From Alloalcanivorax mobilis (GTDB lineage: Bacteria; Pseudomonadota; Gammaproteobacteria; Pseudomonadales; Alcanivoracaceae), in contig NZ_NMQZ01000008.1 in NCBI RefSeq assembly GCF_002864685.1, forward strand, positions 1-64,000: a DNA stretch of 64,000 nucleotides, read 5' to 3'. The stretch's first letter is position 1. Every line of letters begins with the position of its first letter. This document shows positions 1 through 12,656 of this stretch, in pieces. The notes below the pieces were generated by a model. That model was not told where the DNA came from, ran no database searches, and saw nothing but the letters and a program-made list of their open reading frames with translations. Position numbers and translations under genes: made by a program.

Positions 1-361
1 TGCGTGTCCTGGCCAGCCCGACCCGGTTGCCCGACCCCGGATGGAGAGATCAACCTCACCCTAAAAAACCGACCGCAAAGCCTCTGGTCAGAAACGAATT
101 CTCGCTAAGTCGCCGACCCGGCCATCAATTTCCCGCGGCTCCGTCCTTGGAGAATAGAGAGATGGAGAATGAAGGGTACCCGAGGGGCGACACAACGGGG
201 TGGCCTTGATGGGGGGTGGATCGGAATGAGTCAATTCCCGCTATTCCGCGATGAACCTAATGTTTTCGCGAGCGGCAAGCGGGCCGAGGGTTTGGCGTGC
301 CAGCGTGTTGCGTGAATGCGCCCCGCCAATGGTGGTCGGCGGCGCAAGCATTGACGCTTAA
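1..361. other. Intergenic stretch, no gene recognised
   Basis: No reading frame here has a recognisable protein or a convincing ribosome binding site. The stretch lies downstream of the rmuC stop codon. I saw no tRNA cloverleaf, no T-run terminator and no repeat family shared with the rest of the window. Any upstream neighbour is cut off by the window edge. Confidence 0.6.
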
Positions 362-1693
362 TTAATCACCACCGTGATCGTCGTCGTTACCGTCATCGTC
401 GCTGGCGGCCGGCAAAGCGCGGCGCGCCTTGGCACCCAGGTCACGCAACTTATGGGCCTGGCCGAGCAGATTGCCGCGCCCCTCGGTCAAGCGCTTGTAG
501 GAGAGATCCCAGGCCTGTTGGGCCTTGTCGAGTTTATCGCCCACGTCACCGAGGGATTCCGCCAACAACGAGATTTGATCGCAGATGCGCCCGGCGCGGC
601 TGGCAATGTCCAGGGCGTTGCGGTTTTGATATTCGTAGCGCCAGATATTCTGAATGGTGCGCAGGGTCACCAGCAGCGTGGTCGGGCTGACCAGCACGAT
701 GTTGCGCTCGTAGGCATCGGTATAAAGCGCCGGGTCCGCTTCCATGGCGCTCATGAAGGCGCCCTCCACGGGGATGAACAGCAACACGAAATCGAGGCTG
801 CGCACCCCTTCCAGGCCGCTGTAATCCTTGGCGTCGAGCCCTTTGATGTGGCTGCGCAGCGATTGCAAATGCTGCTCGCGAGCCAGCAGCCGGTCCTCTT
901 CGTTGTCGGCGTGCACCAGCCGCTCATACGCCACCAGCGAGACCTTGGCGTCGATCACCACGTCCTTGCCTTCGGGCAGGTGAACAATGGCGTCGGGCAG
1001 GCGGCGCTGGCCACTCTCGTCTTTCAAGGCCACCTGGGTTTCGTATTCGCGGCCTTTGCTGAGCCCGGAGCTTTCCAATACCCGTTCCAGAATCATCTCG
1101 CCCCAGTTGCCCTGCGCCTTGACCTGGCCGCGCAGCGCCTCGGTGAGATTGCGGGCGTCCTGGTGCATCTGCTGGTTGAGGCTTTTCAGATGCAGCAGTT
1201 GTTCGCTGAGCGCCGCCTGCGAGCGGGTGTCGTCACTGTGAATCTGATCCACCCGGCGGCGAAAATCGGTCAGTTGCTCGCGAAACGGCCGCAGTAGCTG
1301 ATCCAGCCCCTGGCGGTTTTTTTCCTCGAACTGTTTGCTGCGCGCGTCGAAAATCCTGGCCGACAGATTCTCGAATTCCTGACGCAGCTGTTCGCGGCTG
1401 TTTTCCAGGAACGCCAGTTTGTCCTGCTGGCCGGCGAGCCGCTCTTCCAAGCGTGCTTTGTCTGCCTGCAGCTCGCTGGCCCGCGCCTGACCGCTTTCCA
1501 GACGTTGCTCAAGATCAGCCCGTTGCCGCTGCTGCTGTTCGTGCTGCTGGCGCAGGCCGTCGAGCTGATGGCGGGCCTGATCGCGTTCGCCGGCCAGCCG
1601 GTTAAGAGCGTGACGGGCCCACAACAGCGCCACCAGAGCGGTCAGCGCGATGCCGGCGGCGGTGCTGAGCGAAGCGATCAACAGCGGAGTCAT
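362..1693 (-). CDS. rmuC: DNA recombination protein RmuC
   Basis: RmuC-family protein of 443 residues, thought to limit inversions at short repeats through a nuclease-like activity. The N-terminus has one membrane segment (about residues 4-25). A long Gln/Arg-rich coiled coil follows (about 30-120), then the RmuC domain. Within it the stretch LPDAI...VVIDAKVS (about 232-252) resembles a PD-(D/E)xK nuclease core. The C-terminus is a short Asp/Gly/His-rich acidic tail. The start codon overlaps the tatD stop in an ATGA arrangement, so the two genes are probably translationally coupled. The family assignment is firm; its biochemical role in this organism is inferred. Confidence 0.93.
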   Translation of the reverse strand: MTPLLIASLSTAAGIALTALVALLWARHALNRLAGERDQARHQLDGLRQQHEQQQRQRADLEQRLESGQARASELQADKARLEERLAGQQDKLAFLENSREQLRQEFENLSARIFDARSKQFEEKNRQGLDQLLRPFREQLTDFRRRVDQIHSDDTRSQAALSEQLLHLKSLNQQMHQDARNLTEALRGQVKAQGNWGEMILERVLESSGLSKGREYETQVALKDESGQRRLPDAIVHLPEGKDVVIDAKVSLVAYERLVHADNEEDRLLAREQHLQSLRSHIKGLDAKDYSGLEGVRSLDFVLLFIPVEGAFMSAMEADPALYTDAYERNIVLVSPTTLLVTLRTIQNIWRYEYQNRNALDIASRAGRICDQISLLAESLGDVGDKLDKAQQAWDLSYKRLTEGRGNLLGQAHKLRDLGAKARRALPAASDDDGNDDDHGGD

Positions 1694-2487
1694 ACAGCGG
1701 CCTTGCTGAACAGGGTGTAGAAATTATCCCGGGTGACACGCGCCAGCTGCGCCACCGGCACGCCTTTCAGATCGGCCACGCACTCGGCCACGTGGGCCAC
1801 GAAACGGGGCTCATTGGGCTTGCCCCGGTGGGGAATCGGCGCCAGCCAGGGCGCGTCGGTCTCGATCAACAGCCGCTCCATGGGCACCTGTTTCACGGTC
1901 TCGCGCAGGGCCTCGGCGTTGCGGAACGTCACGATACCGGAAATGGAAATATAAAAGCCCAGCGCCATGGCCTGCTCGGCCATGTCCAGGTCTTCGGTGA
2001 AACAATGCAGCACCCCGCGCACCCGGCCCTGGCCATGCTCACGCAACAGCGCCAGGGTATCGTCCTTGGCGCCGCGGGTATGCACCACCAACGGCAAACC
2101 GGTGTCGCGGGCGGCGTGGATGTGTTCGATAAAACGGCGGCGCTGCCAGTCCCGTTCCTGCTTGGCGTAAAAATAATCCAGGCCGGTCTCGCCAATCGCC
2201 ACCACCCGCGGGTGATCGGCGAGCGCCATCAGGGTGGCGGCGTCCGGTTCACGGGAGTCCTTATAAAGCGGGTGCACGCCGACACTGGCGTGCACATCGT
2301 CATGAGCCTCGGCCAGGGCCAGCACGTTGGGGAAGGTCTCCAGATCCACGCCGATGCACAGCATCCGCGAAACGCCCTCGGCACGGGTGGCGTCGAGCAT
2401 CGCCTGGAAATCGCCCTGGTAGGCGTCCAGATTGAGCCGGTCGAGATGACAGTGGGAATCGACCAGATCCAGGACGGCGTCGGACAT
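1690..2487 (-). CDS. tatD: TatD family metal-dependent hydrolase / DNase
   Basis: TatD-type TIM-barrel hydrolase of 265 residues. Metal ligands are visible: DSHCHLD at the N-terminus, GETGLDY, VVHTRG, LHCFTED and IETDAPWLAP near the C-terminus. Family members are metal-dependent 3'-5' exonucleases or phosphoesterases. I chose the ATG at 2487 because it is preceded by CAGGAGC and begins just before the HCH motif. An in-frame upstream extension to 2628 is Arg-rich and does not look conserved. It sits at the end of the holB-pilZ-tatD run typical of gammaproteobacteria and is followed with overlap by rmuC. Confidence 0.93.
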   Translation of the reverse strand: MSDAVLDLVDSHCHLDRLNLDAYQGDFQAMLDATRAEGVSRMLCIGVDLETFPNVLALAEAHDDVHASVGVHPLYKDSREPDAATLMALADHPRVVAIGETGLDYFYAKQERDWQRRRFIEHIHAARDTGLPLVVHTRGAKDDTLALLREHGQGRVRGVLHCFTEDLDMAEQAMALGFYISISGIVTFRNAEALRETVKQVPMERLLIETDAPWLAPIPHRGKPNEPRFVAHVAECVADLKGVPVAQLARVTRDNFYTLFSKAAV

Positions 2488-2652
2488 GGGAGAAAGCTCC
2501 TGCTCAGATCGGGGGAAGGCGCGCCCGTGGCAACCACGGCGACGCCAAGGGTAGCGACGCGGACCGCGCTTGGCCAGACCCGGGCGGCCTCGCCCGCGCT
2601 GATCCCTGTTCTGTTCCAGGCGTTTCAACCCGGCCGCGCCACGCGGCGGCGT

Positions 2653-3000
2653 TTACATGGTGTGGGTAGGCCGATCCGACTGCAGCGAGCCGGCCAGGTG
2701 GTTCTCGATGGTGCGGCGGGCGGTGTCGTCCTGATCCGAAAACTGCACGCCAATGCCGGCGCTGCGGTTGCCCTGGGCGCCGCGCGGGGTGATCCACACC
2801 ACTTTGCCGGCCACCGGAATCTTCTCGGCCTCGTCCATGATGTTCAGCAACAGAAAAATTTCCTCACCGAGCTGGTAGCTCTTATCGGTGGGAATAAACA
2901 GCCCGCCATGGGAAATAAACGGCATGTAGGCGGAATACAGCGCCGCCTTGTCCTTGATGCTCAGCGACAGAATACCGCTGCGTCCACCTGGCATTTTCAT
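2653..3000 (-). CDS. pilZ: Type IV pilus assembly PilZ-domain protein
   Basis: A single PilZ domain of 115 residues located between holB and tatD, the position of the founding PilZ of Pseudomonas-type type IV pilus assembly. The c-di-GMP-binding RxxxR and (D/N)xSxxG motifs are absent. The equivalent loop reads FISHGGLFIPT, as expected for the degenerate class that works by protein-protein contact (FimX/PilB) and not by ligand binding. The gap to holB is 136 bp and to tatD 165 bp, so it may have its own promoter. Confidence 0.88.
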   Translation of the reverse strand: MKMPGGRSGILSLSIKDKAALYSAYMPFISHGGLFIPTDKSYQLGEEIFLLLNIMDEAEKIPVAGKVVWITPRGAQGNRSAGIGVQFSDQDDTARRTIENHLAGSLQSDRPTHTM

Positions 3001-3136
3001 TGCTCGCGATCCCCCAGGAACGGTTGTTATCTGGACAGCGTGGGCGTTATTCAGAGGTGCCCTTGTTGATACGCAGATTAGAAGCCGGCGGCCACAGCGT
3101 CAACGGCGGTGCGCCGGCGTCCCCCGTGCTGGTTGC

Positions 3137-5837
<2,701 letters not shown>

Positions 5838-5911
5838 GAAGTGAGAACGGTTCCTTGACAAAGAAAGCTTGAGAATGAGCCTTTGAGGCCGGGTGTGCCG
5901 GGCGGTCGGGG

Positions 5912-6727
5912 TCAGGCCTGAAACAGCGCGTCCAGATCGCCTTGCAGCCCGATCACCGTCTCCGGCACCGGCCAAACCCATTGCGCCAGTTTACGCACCG
6001 GCAGCACGCCCACAACACTATTGGCGAGAAAAACGCCGTCGGCGACGCGCAGCTGTGACAGCGGCCGCAACCGCACCGAGGTGCGCAGACCGTGCCGGGC
6101 GGCCTGTTCCAGCAGCCACTGGCGGGCCACGCCGGCCACCCCGGCGCGCTCCAGCGCCGGCGTCCACAGGGTGTCGCCGTAGAGCGCGAACAGGTTCATG
6201 GCGGTGGCTTCCACCGGCTGGCGCCGGGCGTTGAGCACGATGCCCTCCCGCCATCCCTGGCTGGCCACCTCGGCGCGGGCCAGCACCTGAGGCAGGCGGT
6301 TGAGATGCTTGAGCCCGGCGAGCGGATCGTCGGGCAAGGTGAGCCGGCACAGGCCGGTCTCGATGCCCCGGCGGCGTTCCGCGTCGCTGTACACCGGCAA
6401 GGGCGCGAACCGGCCGATCAGCGTCGGTCGCGGCGCCGCCGGGGGCAAATAGCCGCGCCCGCCGCCGCCCCGGGTCACGATCAGTTTGGCGACGCCAGCG
6501 CCCGGCGCGCCGGCCAGGGTGTCGGCGAGACAACGCTCCAGAGCGGGGGCATCAATGGCAATCGCGAGCCGGCGGGCGCCGGCCAACAGCCGCGCCCGGT
6601 GGCGCGGCCAAAGAGGCACCCGGCCGGCGGCGTCCACGCGCAACGTCTCGAACAGCCCGTCGCCATAGGCCAGCCCCCGGTCGTCACCGGCCAGCAGGCC
6701 GCCGTGCACGTCCGCCGCCGGTCTCAC
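5912..6727 (-). CDS. pabC: Aminodeoxychorismate lyase
   Basis: Fold-type IV PLP enzyme that converts 4-amino-4-deoxychorismate to p-aminobenzoate for folate synthesis, 271 residues. Visible features are the N-terminal [12 protein letters not shown] motif and KHLNRL, which contains the Schiff-base lysine. The start is GTG at 6727, overlapping the fabF stop (GTGTGA), so it is probably translated by coupling with fabF. Related fold-type IV aminotransferases share the motifs, but the fabF-pabC-mltG context favours PabC. Confidence 0.92.
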   Translation of the reverse strand: MRPAADVHGGLLAGDDRGLAYGDGLFETLRVDAAGRVPLWPRHRARLLAGARRLAIAIDAPALERCLADTLAGAPGAGVAKLIVTRGGGGRGYLPPAAPRPTLIGRFAPLPVYSDAERRRGIETGLCRLTLPDDPLAGLKHLNRLPQVLARAEVASQGWREGIVLNARRQPVEATAMNLFALYGDTLWTPALERAGVAGVARQWLLEQAARHGLRTSVRLRPLSQLRVADGVFLANSVVGVLPVRKLAQWVWPVPETVIGLQGDLDALFQA

Positions 6728-7962
6728 ACCTTGCGGAACAGCAGCGAGCCGTTGGTGCCGCCGAAACCGAACGAATTGGACAACGCCACCTGGATCTCCA
6801 TGGACTGGGCCTGGTTGGCCACCAGATTGAGATCACAGCCCTCATCCGGGTTGTCCAGATTGATGGTCGGCGGCGCCACCGAATCGCGCATCGCCAACAG
6901 CGTGAAAATCGCTTCCACCGCGCCGGCGGCGCCGAGCAGGTGGCCGATCATGGATTTGGTGGAACTCACCGCCAGTTTGCCGGCGTGGTCACCGAACACC
7001 TGCTTGATCGCCTTGATCTCGACCAGATCGCCCATTTTGGTGGAGGTGCCGTGGGCGTTCAGGTAGCTCACTTCGGCGGGGTCGATACCGGCGTCGCGGA
7101 TCGCATTGCCCATCGAGCGGGCGGCACCGTCGCCGTCTTCGGAAGGCGCGGTCATGTGGTAGGCGTCGTCGCTCATGCCGTAGCCGATCAGTTCACCATA
7201 AATGGTGGCACCGCGGGCCTTGGCGCGTTCGTACTCTTCCAATACCACGGCACCGGCACCGTCGCCGAGCACGAAACCGTCGCGGTCGCGGTCCCAGGGC
7301 CGGCTGGCGGCTTGCGGATCGTCGTTACGGGTGGACAGCGCGCGGGCGGCGGCGAAGCCACCCATGCCCAGCGGCGTGGAGCCCTTCTCGGCGCCGCCGG
7401 CGATCATCACGTCGGCGGTGCCGAGCTGAATCTGTTGGGCGGCGAAACCGATGTTGTGAGTGCCCGTGGTGCAGGCGGTCACGGTGGCGAAATTGGGGCC
7501 TTTCAGGCCGTACAGAATGGCCAGATTGCCGGCGATCATATTGATGATGGTGCTTGGCACGAAGAACGGCGACAACTTACGCGGGCCGGATTCCAGCAAT
7601 TTGCGGTGGTTTTCCTCAATGTTGGTGAGGCCGCCAATGCCGGAGCCGATGGCCGCGCCAATCCGCTCGCCGTTTTCCTTGTCCATCTCCAGCCCGGCGT
7701 CCTGGATCGCCTGGATTGCCGCCACCATGCCGTACTGGACGAACAGATCCATCTTGCGGGCCTCTTTGGCCGGCATGAAGGCTTCCAGATCAAAGTCCGG
7801 CACCAGGCCGGCGAATTTGGTGGCGAAGTTGCTGGTATCGAAGTGCTCGATCATGCGGATACCGCTGCGGCCCGCCTTGATGCCATCCCAGGTCGAGGCC
7901 ACATCGGCCCCCAACGGGCTGAGCATGCCCATACCGGTTATCACTACACGACGTCGTGTCAC
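6724..7962 (-). CDS. fabF: 3-oxoacyl-ACP synthase II
   Basis: Condensing enzyme KASII, 412 residues. The catalytic Cys-His-His triad is visible in [22 protein letters not shown] and [15 protein letters not shown]. The start is a GTG at 7962, preceded by GGGAGGAAAGCAG, with the N-terminal [15 protein letters not shown] typical of the family. It is separated from acpP by about 290 bp that contain a strong terminator, so fabF-pabC may depend on read-through or on its own promoter. Confidence 0.96.
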   Translation of the reverse strand: MTRRRVVITGMGMLSPLGADVASTWDGIKAGRSGIRMIEHFDTSNFATKFAGLVPDFDLEAFMPAKEARKMDLFVQYGMVAAIQAIQDAGLEMDKENGERIGAAIGSGIGGLTNIEENHRKLLESGPRKLSPFFVPSTIINMIAGNLAILYGLKGPNFATVTACTTGTHNIGFAAQQIQLGTADVMIAGGAEKGSTPLGMGGFAAARALSTRNDDPQAASRPWDRDRDGFVLGDGAGAVVLEEYERAKARGATIYGELIGYGMSDDAYHMTAPSEDGDGAARSMGNAIRDAGIDPAEVSYLNAHGTSTKMGDLVEIKAIKQVFGDHAGKLAVSSTKSMIGHLLGAAGAVEAIFTLLAMRDSVAPPTINLDNPDEGCDLNLVANQAQSMEIQVALSNSFGFGGTNGSLLFRKV

Positions 7963-8182
7963 CTGCTTTCCTCCCGAGTTGAGGCATCGCCGGGCAGGCG
8001 CCCGCGCCAGGCATGGCGACGGCGCGACAACATTCCGGCGGCCCTTTGAAACCAGGCTCCGCGCCGCGTCGGCGGCTGCGATCAGCGACCAGGGCCGCCA
8101 GCCACTCTACCACGATCCCCACCCGATAAGCGCCCGTCGGAAACGGCGGCGCACGCGGGGCGGCGGGCCTGGAATCCTACCC

Positions 8183-8222
8183 AAAAAAAACCGCAAGCTC
8201 GGTGAGCCTGCGGCTTTTTTTT
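8183..8222 (-). terminator. Rho-independent terminator after acpP (bidirectional in form)
   Basis: A stem of ten bases with one mismatch (8191-8200 against 8204-8213) and a three-base loop is flanked by an A-run at 8183-8190 and a T-run from 8215. On the minus strand this gives a stem followed by a U-run 28-60 bases after the acpP stop codon. Strong termination here would let acpP be made in excess over the other fab genes, as is usual for acyl carrier protein. Confidence 0.85.
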
Positions 8223-8249
8223 ACGAGTAGACGTTAGCTGCGACCGAAA

Positions 8250-8483
8250 TCAGCCGTGCGCCTTGATGTAATCCACGGCGGCCTGGACGGTGCTGATCTT
8301 CTCAGCTTCTTCGTCCGGGATTTCGGTCTCGAATTCTTCTTCGAGCGCCATTACCAGCTCAACGGTATCCAGGGAATCGGCACCCAGATCTTCCACGAAG
8401 GAAGAGGCCGGCTTCACGTCTTCAGGCTTAACACCCAGTTGTTCGACGATGATCTTCTGGACCCGTTCTTCGATGCTGCTCAT
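8250..8483 (-). CDS. acpP: Acyl carrier protein
   Basis: Acyl carrier protein of 77 residues, strongly acidic. The [10 protein letters not shown] motif carries the serine that receives 4'-phosphopantetheine. Length and sequence match the highly conserved bacterial AcpP. It has its own promoter upstream (8532-8561) and a terminator downstream (8183-8222), so a monocistronic transcript is likely in addition to read-through from fabG. Confidence 0.97.
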   Translation of the reverse strand: MSSIEERVQKIIVEQLGVKPEDVKPASSFVEDLGADSLDTVELVMALEEEFETEIPDEEAEKISTVQAAVDYIKAHG

Positions 8484-8531
8484 GATCTTATAACTCTCCT
8501 ATTGATGGTGTGCGAGCACCTATGAGCGGCT

Positions 8532-8561
8532 ATTCTAGGTGAACGCTGTTTGCGCTTGCAA
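8532..8561 (-). promoter_or_regulatory. Sigma-70-type promoter for acpP
   Basis: On the minus strand the -35 hexamer TTGCAA (8556-8561) and the -10 hexamer TAGAAT (8532-8537) are 18 bases apart and lie about 50 bases upstream of the acpP start. This is the best promoter-like sequence in the fabG-acpP gap (8484-8724). It is a prediction by consensus only. Confidence 0.6.
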
Positions 8562-8724
8562 GCCGCTGCCGGTGACATAAGTTTCCAAATGTTTAAGGAG
8601 CCTCCGAAGATCCTTTGCGGGCCCTCGGAGATTCCGCGGATTCTGACCGCCCGCGAGGGGGCGTCCTCGAAACACACTACTGATAACACAGAGCCGCAGC
8701 TTAGCGGTTTGTGCTCCGTTTGTC

Positions 8725-9459
8725 TCAACCCGTGAACATGCCGCCGTTCACGTGAACGGTGGTGCCGGTCACGTAACCGCCGCCATCGCTGGCCAGCCAG
8801 TTGACCGCGCTGGCCACTTCGTCGGCGCTGCCCAGCCGGCCCAGGGGGATTTCCCCGAGCAACGTGGCACGCTGGGCCTCGGGCAGAGCATCGGTCATGT
8901 CGGTCTGGATAAAGCCCGGCGCCACCGAATTAACGGTGATGTTGCGCGAACCCAGCTCCCGGGCCAACGCCCGGGTGAAGCCTTCCACGCCGCCTTTGGC
9001 GGCGGCGTAGTTGGCCTGGCCGGCGTTGCCCATGGTGCCCACCACCGAGCTGATGTTGATCACCCGCCCCCAGCGCGCCTTGGTCATGCCCTTCAGGCAC
9101 GCCTTGGTAACGCGATACAGGGAATTCAGGTTGGTATTGATGACATCGGACCACTCATCGGCCTTCATGCGCAACATCAGGTTATCGCGGGTGATGCCGG
9201 CGTTGTTGACCAGCACCAGGGGCGCACCGTGCTGCTCACCAATGCTTTTCAGGGTGGCCGCCACCGATTCGTCCTCGGCGACGTTCATCACCACGCCGGT
9301 GCCACTGGCACCCAGCGCCTCGCTGATCGCCTGCGCGCCCTTTTCGCTGGTGGCGGTGCCGACCACGAAAAAACCGGACTCGGCCAGCGCCGTGGCGATC
9401 GCCCGGCCAATGCCCCGGGTGGCCCCGGTGACCAGCGCCACCTTGCGTTCTTCGCTCAT
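8725..9459 (-). CDS. fabG: 3-oxoacyl-ACP reductase
   Basis: NADPH-dependent short-chain reductase of the fatty acid cycle, 244 residues. The cofactor motif TGATRGIGRA, the NNAGITRD motif, the catalytic Ser in NISSVVG and YAAAKGG (Tyr and Lys), and SVAPGFIQTDMTD are all present. The start has a good GGAGAGC upstream. It lies 34 bp after fabD. Confidence 0.96.
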   Translation of the reverse strand: MSEERKVALVTGATRGIGRAIATALAESGFFVVGTATSEKGAQAISEALGASGTGVVMNVAEDESVAATLKSIGEQHGAPLVLVNNAGITRDNLMLRMKADEWSDVINTNLNSLYRVTKACLKGMTKARWGRVINISSVVGTMGNAGQANYAAAKGGVEGFTRALARELGSRNITVNSVAPGFIQTDMTDALPEAQRATLLGEIPLGRLGSADEVASAVNWLASDGGGYVTGTTVHVNGGMFTG

Positions 9460-9493
9460 TGAGCTCTCCTTGGATGATGTCAGGCCTGAGCGC

Positions 9494-10423
9494 CTATTCG
9501 CCGCTCAGAGCGGCCTGGAAGGCGGCTTCGTTTTCCAATGGGCGGGCCTGCATGGCACGGTCGATGCGCTTGACCAGACCACACAGCACCTTGCCGGGGC
9601 CGCATTCGTACAGGGTGCTCACGCCGTCGGCGGCCAGCGCCTGCACGCTCTCGGACCAACGCACCGGGGAATAGAGCTGACGCACCAAAGCATCGCGAAT
9701 GCGCTGCGGGTCGCTCTCGCGGGCCACGTCCACGTTATTGATCACCGGCAGTTCCGGCGCATGGAATTTCGCCGCTTTCAGTTCCTCGGCCAGGGACTCC
9801 GCCGCCGGGCGCATCAACGCGCAATGGGAGGGCACGCTCACCGGCAGCGCCATCGCCCGTTTCGCGCCGGCGCTCTTGCACGCCTCGATGGCCCGTTCCA
9901 CGGCGGACGCCTGGCCGGCGATCACCACCTGGCCGGGAGCGTTGAAATTCACCGCCTCCACCACTTCGCCCTGGGCAGCTTCGGCGCAGGCCTGGCGCAC
10001 CTGGTCGTCTTGCAAGCCGAGGATCGCCGCCATCCGGCCGCCGCCCTCGGCCACCGCCGATTGCATCAATTGGCCACGGGTGCGCACCAGACGGGCGGCG
10101 GCGCCGAGGTTGATCACCCCGGCGCAGGTCAGCGCGGTGTATTCACCCAGGCTGTGGCCGGCCAGCAGGTCGGGGCGCGGGCCACCGCTCTGCTCCCACA
10201 GCTTCCACAGGGCGACGCCGGCGGTGAGCAACAGGGGCTGGGTGTTTTCGGTGCGGTTAAGGGCGCTTTCCGGGCCCTCCTGGGCCAGGGCCCACAGATC
10301 CATGTCCAGAGCCCCGGAGGCCTCCTGGAAGGCCTGACGCACCGCGGTGCGATCGGCGAACCCGGCCAGCATGCCCAGAGTCTGGGAGCCCTGACCGGGA
10401 AACACGAAGGCGGTTTTCGACAT
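9494..10423 (-). CDS. fabD: Malonyl-CoA:ACP transacylase
   Basis: Loads malonyl groups on ACP, 309 residues from the ATG at 10423. The GQGSQ motif near the N-terminus and GHSLGEYTAL with the active serine are visible. The catalytic His is in VPSHCALM. The upstream in-frame extension to 10516 is Arg-rich and was rejected in favour of the start giving MSKTAFVFPGQGSQ, which is the family N-terminus. It follows plsX with a gap of about 150 bp. Confidence 0.95.
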   Translation of the reverse strand: MSKTAFVFPGQGSQTLGMLAGFADRTAVRQAFQEASGALDMDLWALAQEGPESALNRTENTQPLLLTAGVALWKLWEQSGGPRPDLLAGHSLGEYTALTCAGVINLGAAARLVRTRGQLMQSAVAEGGGRMAAILGLQDDQVRQACAEAAQGEVVEAVNFNAPGQVVIAGQASAVERAIEACKSAGAKRAMALPVSVPSHCALMRPAAESLAEELKAAKFHAPELPVINNVDVARESDPQRIRDALVRQLYSPVRWSESVQALAADGVSTLYECGPGKVLCGLVKRIDRAMQARPLENEAAFQAALSGE

Positions 10424-10575
10424 GCGTTGTCCTCTCTCACTGTTCGCGTTCCTGGACCGTCCACCACGGTGGTGCCGGTCCGCGATGCGCGGGTCGAGGC
10501 GGCAGTATGCCGGCAACGCCGGCGCCTGTCCGCCCGGCCCTGCAACAAATTATGACCGGCGCCGCACGCCGGTGT

Positions 10576-11604
10576 TCAGCCCGCCACGGCCGGATCGATG
10601 GGCGCCAGCGCGTCCTTGATCAGGGCCGGCACATTGCGGCGCGCCTCCAGCTGGGCCACCTCCAGAGCGCAGACAAAGCCCTCCACGCCGGTGCCGCCGT
10701 GGCTTTTCACCACCACCCCGTTCAGGCCCACCAGGCTGGCGCCGTTGTAACGCTCCGGGTCCATGCGCCGTTTCAGGCCGCGCAACAGCGGCAGGGCGAA
10801 CAGGCCGCTGAGCTTGCGCAGCAGCGAGCGGTCCGCCTCTTCACGGATCATGCCGCCAATCATCTTGGCCACGCCTTCCATGGTTTTCAGCGATACATTG
10901 CCGACAAAGCCGTCGCACACCACCACGTCCACATCGCCGAGGAAAATGCCATTGCCTTCCACGAACCCGGCGTAGTTGAGATTCGGTGCCTGCTGCAGCA
11001 GAGCCGCCGCCTCTTTAATCTGTTCGTTGCCTTTGATGTCTTCCTCACCGATGTTCAACAACGCCACCCGGGGTGACTGGTTGCCGTCCACGGCACGCAC
11101 CACCGCCTGCCCCATCAGGGCGAACTGCAAAAGATGCTCGGGTTCGGAATCCACATTGGCGCCCAGATCGAGCATATGGCAATGGCCGTGGGCGGTGGGG
11201 ATGGCGGTGCAGATCGCCGGGCGGTCCACACCGGGCAGGGTTTTCAGCACGAACCGGCTGACCGCCATCAACGCCCCGGTATTGCCGGCGCTGACCGCCG
11301 CCTGGGCGAGCCCGTCCTTGACCTGGTTGATGGTCACCCGCATGGAGGAATCTTTCTTTTGGCGCAGAGCCACGGCAACCGGATCGTCCATCGCCACCAC
11401 TTCGGAGGCGGGCTGCACGATCAGCCGCGGGTGGCCTTCGAGCTTTTCTTTTTTCAGCGCCGGCGCCAGGGCGGTGGGTTCTCCCACCAGAATCACACGC
11501 AATTCAAGATGGCGGCTCAGCATCCGGGCCACGGCGGGCACGGTTACCGGCAGACCATGATCGCCGCCCATGGCGTCCACCGCCAGAGTCACAACCGCTG
11601 ACAT
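10576..11604 (-). CDS. plsX: Phosphate acyltransferase PlsX
   Basis: Makes acyl-phosphate from acyl-ACP, the donor for PlsY in phospholipid synthesis; 342 residues. It has the N-terminal [11 protein letters not shown] signature, DLGANVDS, and [13 protein letters not shown]. It lies between rpmF and fabD, the universal gammaproteobacterial order linking ribosome and lipid synthesis genes. Confidence 0.96.
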   Translation of the reverse strand: MSAVVTLAVDAMGGDHGLPVTVPAVARMLSRHLELRVILVGEPTALAPALKKEKLEGHPRLIVQPASEVVAMDDPVAVALRQKKDSSMRVTINQVKDGLAQAAVSAGNTGALMAVSRFVLKTLPGVDRPAICTAIPTAHGHCHMLDLGANVDSEPEHLLQFALMGQAVVRAVDGNQSPRVALLNIGEEDIKGNEQIKEAAALLQQAPNLNYAGFVEGNGIFLGDVDVVVCDGFVGNVSLKTMEGVAKMIGGMIREEADRSLLRKLSGLFALPLLRGLKRRMDPERYNGASLVGLNGVVVKSHGGTGVEGFVCALEVAQLEARRNVPALIKDALAPIDPAVAG

Positions 11605-11670
11605 GGCAATTCATCCTGCTTGGCGAAGCCACGGCCATCATACGCAGAGGAGCACGGCCGCGGATAGAGA

Positions 11671-11695
11671 AACGGGAGCCACCAGGGCTCCCGCC
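11671..11695 (-). terminator. Weak terminator or attenuator between rpmF and plsX
   Basis: Inverted repeat CGGGAGCC (11673-11680) with GGGCTCCCG (11685-11693), loop of four. On the minus strand it is followed by GTTTCTC, a short and imperfect U-run. The position, 80 bases after the rpmF stop and 70 bases before the plsX start, would suit partial termination that separates high ribosomal-protein output from plsX. Confidence 0.5.
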
Positions 11696-11774
11696 TAACT
11701 CCGCCGTGGTCGCCGGCCTGCTCTAGCGAGCGGCGGCGGCCACGACATTCGGGCCCCGGCGAACCGGGTGTCCC

Positions 11775-11969
11775 TTATTCTTCTTCGTCGTCCAGATCCG
11801 CGGTGCGGATCACCTGACGGCCACGGTACATGCCATCCGGAGAGATGTGGTGACGACGATGCACTTCACCGGTGTTGGTGTCTTCGGTGAGGGTCGGCGC
11901 GGACAGCGCATCGTGGGAACGACGCATGCCGCGCTTGGAACGGGTCTTGCGATTCTGTTGAACAGCCAT
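11775..11969 (-). CDS. rpmF: 50S ribosomal protein L32
   Basis: L32, 64 residues, basic N-terminus [19 protein letters not shown] and the conserved RRHHIS segment. The C-terminus carries a short acidic end (LDDEEE), making the protein a few residues longer than the Escherichia coli form of 57. It lies 18 bp after yceD, the conserved pair. Confidence 0.95.
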   Translation of the reverse strand: MAVQQNRKTRSKRGMRRSHDALSAPTLTEDTNTGEVHRRHHISPDGMYRGRQVIRTADLDDEEE

Positions 11970-11987
11970 TTCATGCTCCTCGGCGTG

Positions 11988-12506
11988 TTACTTGCGGCGA
12001 CCCTTGAGACGGGCCAGCACGGCAAACGGGTTATCCGGTTTGATCTGTTCTTCGTCCGCCTCGCCGGATTCCTCCAGCGGCGAATTCGGGCATTGGTCGT
12101 GCAGAGCGATCAGCGGCAAGGCCAGCAGCAGCTCTTCTTCCAGCACCTCGGCCAGTGTCATGCGCTCGCCGGTGACCAGCAGCGGATCGAGATCCGCCGG
12201 CAGCGCCTTGGCCTGCTCTTCGGTCCACACCAGCACCAGATCCACGTCCGCGACGATCCGACTTTCCACCGTCTCGAGACAGCGCTGGCAAACCAGTGCC
12301 AGGGTGGTTTCCACCCTGCCGCGCACATGGCGCCGGCCATCGTCATCCCGGCTAAAAGCCAGCCTGATCCGCACCGGCTGGTCCAGACTCTCGCGATATT
12401 CCCGCAGCCGGGGTAAATCCCCTACGCGGGCTTCGCCTTCGATGACGCGCTCCTGGTCCGCGTATTTGCGGGGGTCCAGGTACGTCGGCAGTTGCCCTGA
12501 AAACAT
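11988..12506 (-). CDS. yceD: YceD family protein (DUF177)
   Basis: DUF177 protein of 172 residues, always found upstream of rpmF and implicated in 23S rRNA accumulation in other bacteria. A CQRC pair (in ALVCQRCLETV) and the C-terminal segment LHDQCPNSPLEE are the family marks. It is the first gene of the long minus-strand lipid and ribosome operon. The divergent neighbour is maf, with 150 bp between the two starts. Confidence 0.92.
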   Translation of the reverse strand: MFSGQLPTYLDPRKYADQERVIEGEARVGDLPRLREYRESLDQPVRIRLAFSRDDDGRRHVRGRVETTLALVCQRCLETVESRIVADVDLVLVWTEEQAKALPADLDPLLVTGERMTLAEVLEEELLLALPLIALHDQCPNSPLEESGEADEEQIKPDNPFAVLARLKGRRK

Positions 12507-12656
12507 AAGCGCGCAATTCTAGGCGCGAGCCCGCCCCGTGTCAAAGCCAAATTGAGCCTCGCCCGGGCGGCTTAAGCCCCTGAGAAAACTGGATTTTTCG
12601 TGCACCGAAAAGGCTGCCTGAGTACCATTCCGGTCCCCGCTATTTCGGAGCCCGTT

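Noticed and set aside
27-209. Plus-strand frame of 60 codons near the left edge
   Set aside because: Short, without a ribosome binding site and of arbitrary composition.
374-1297. Open frame antisense to rmuC (307 codons)
   Set aside because: Shadow of a real gene with clear family motifs on the other strand.
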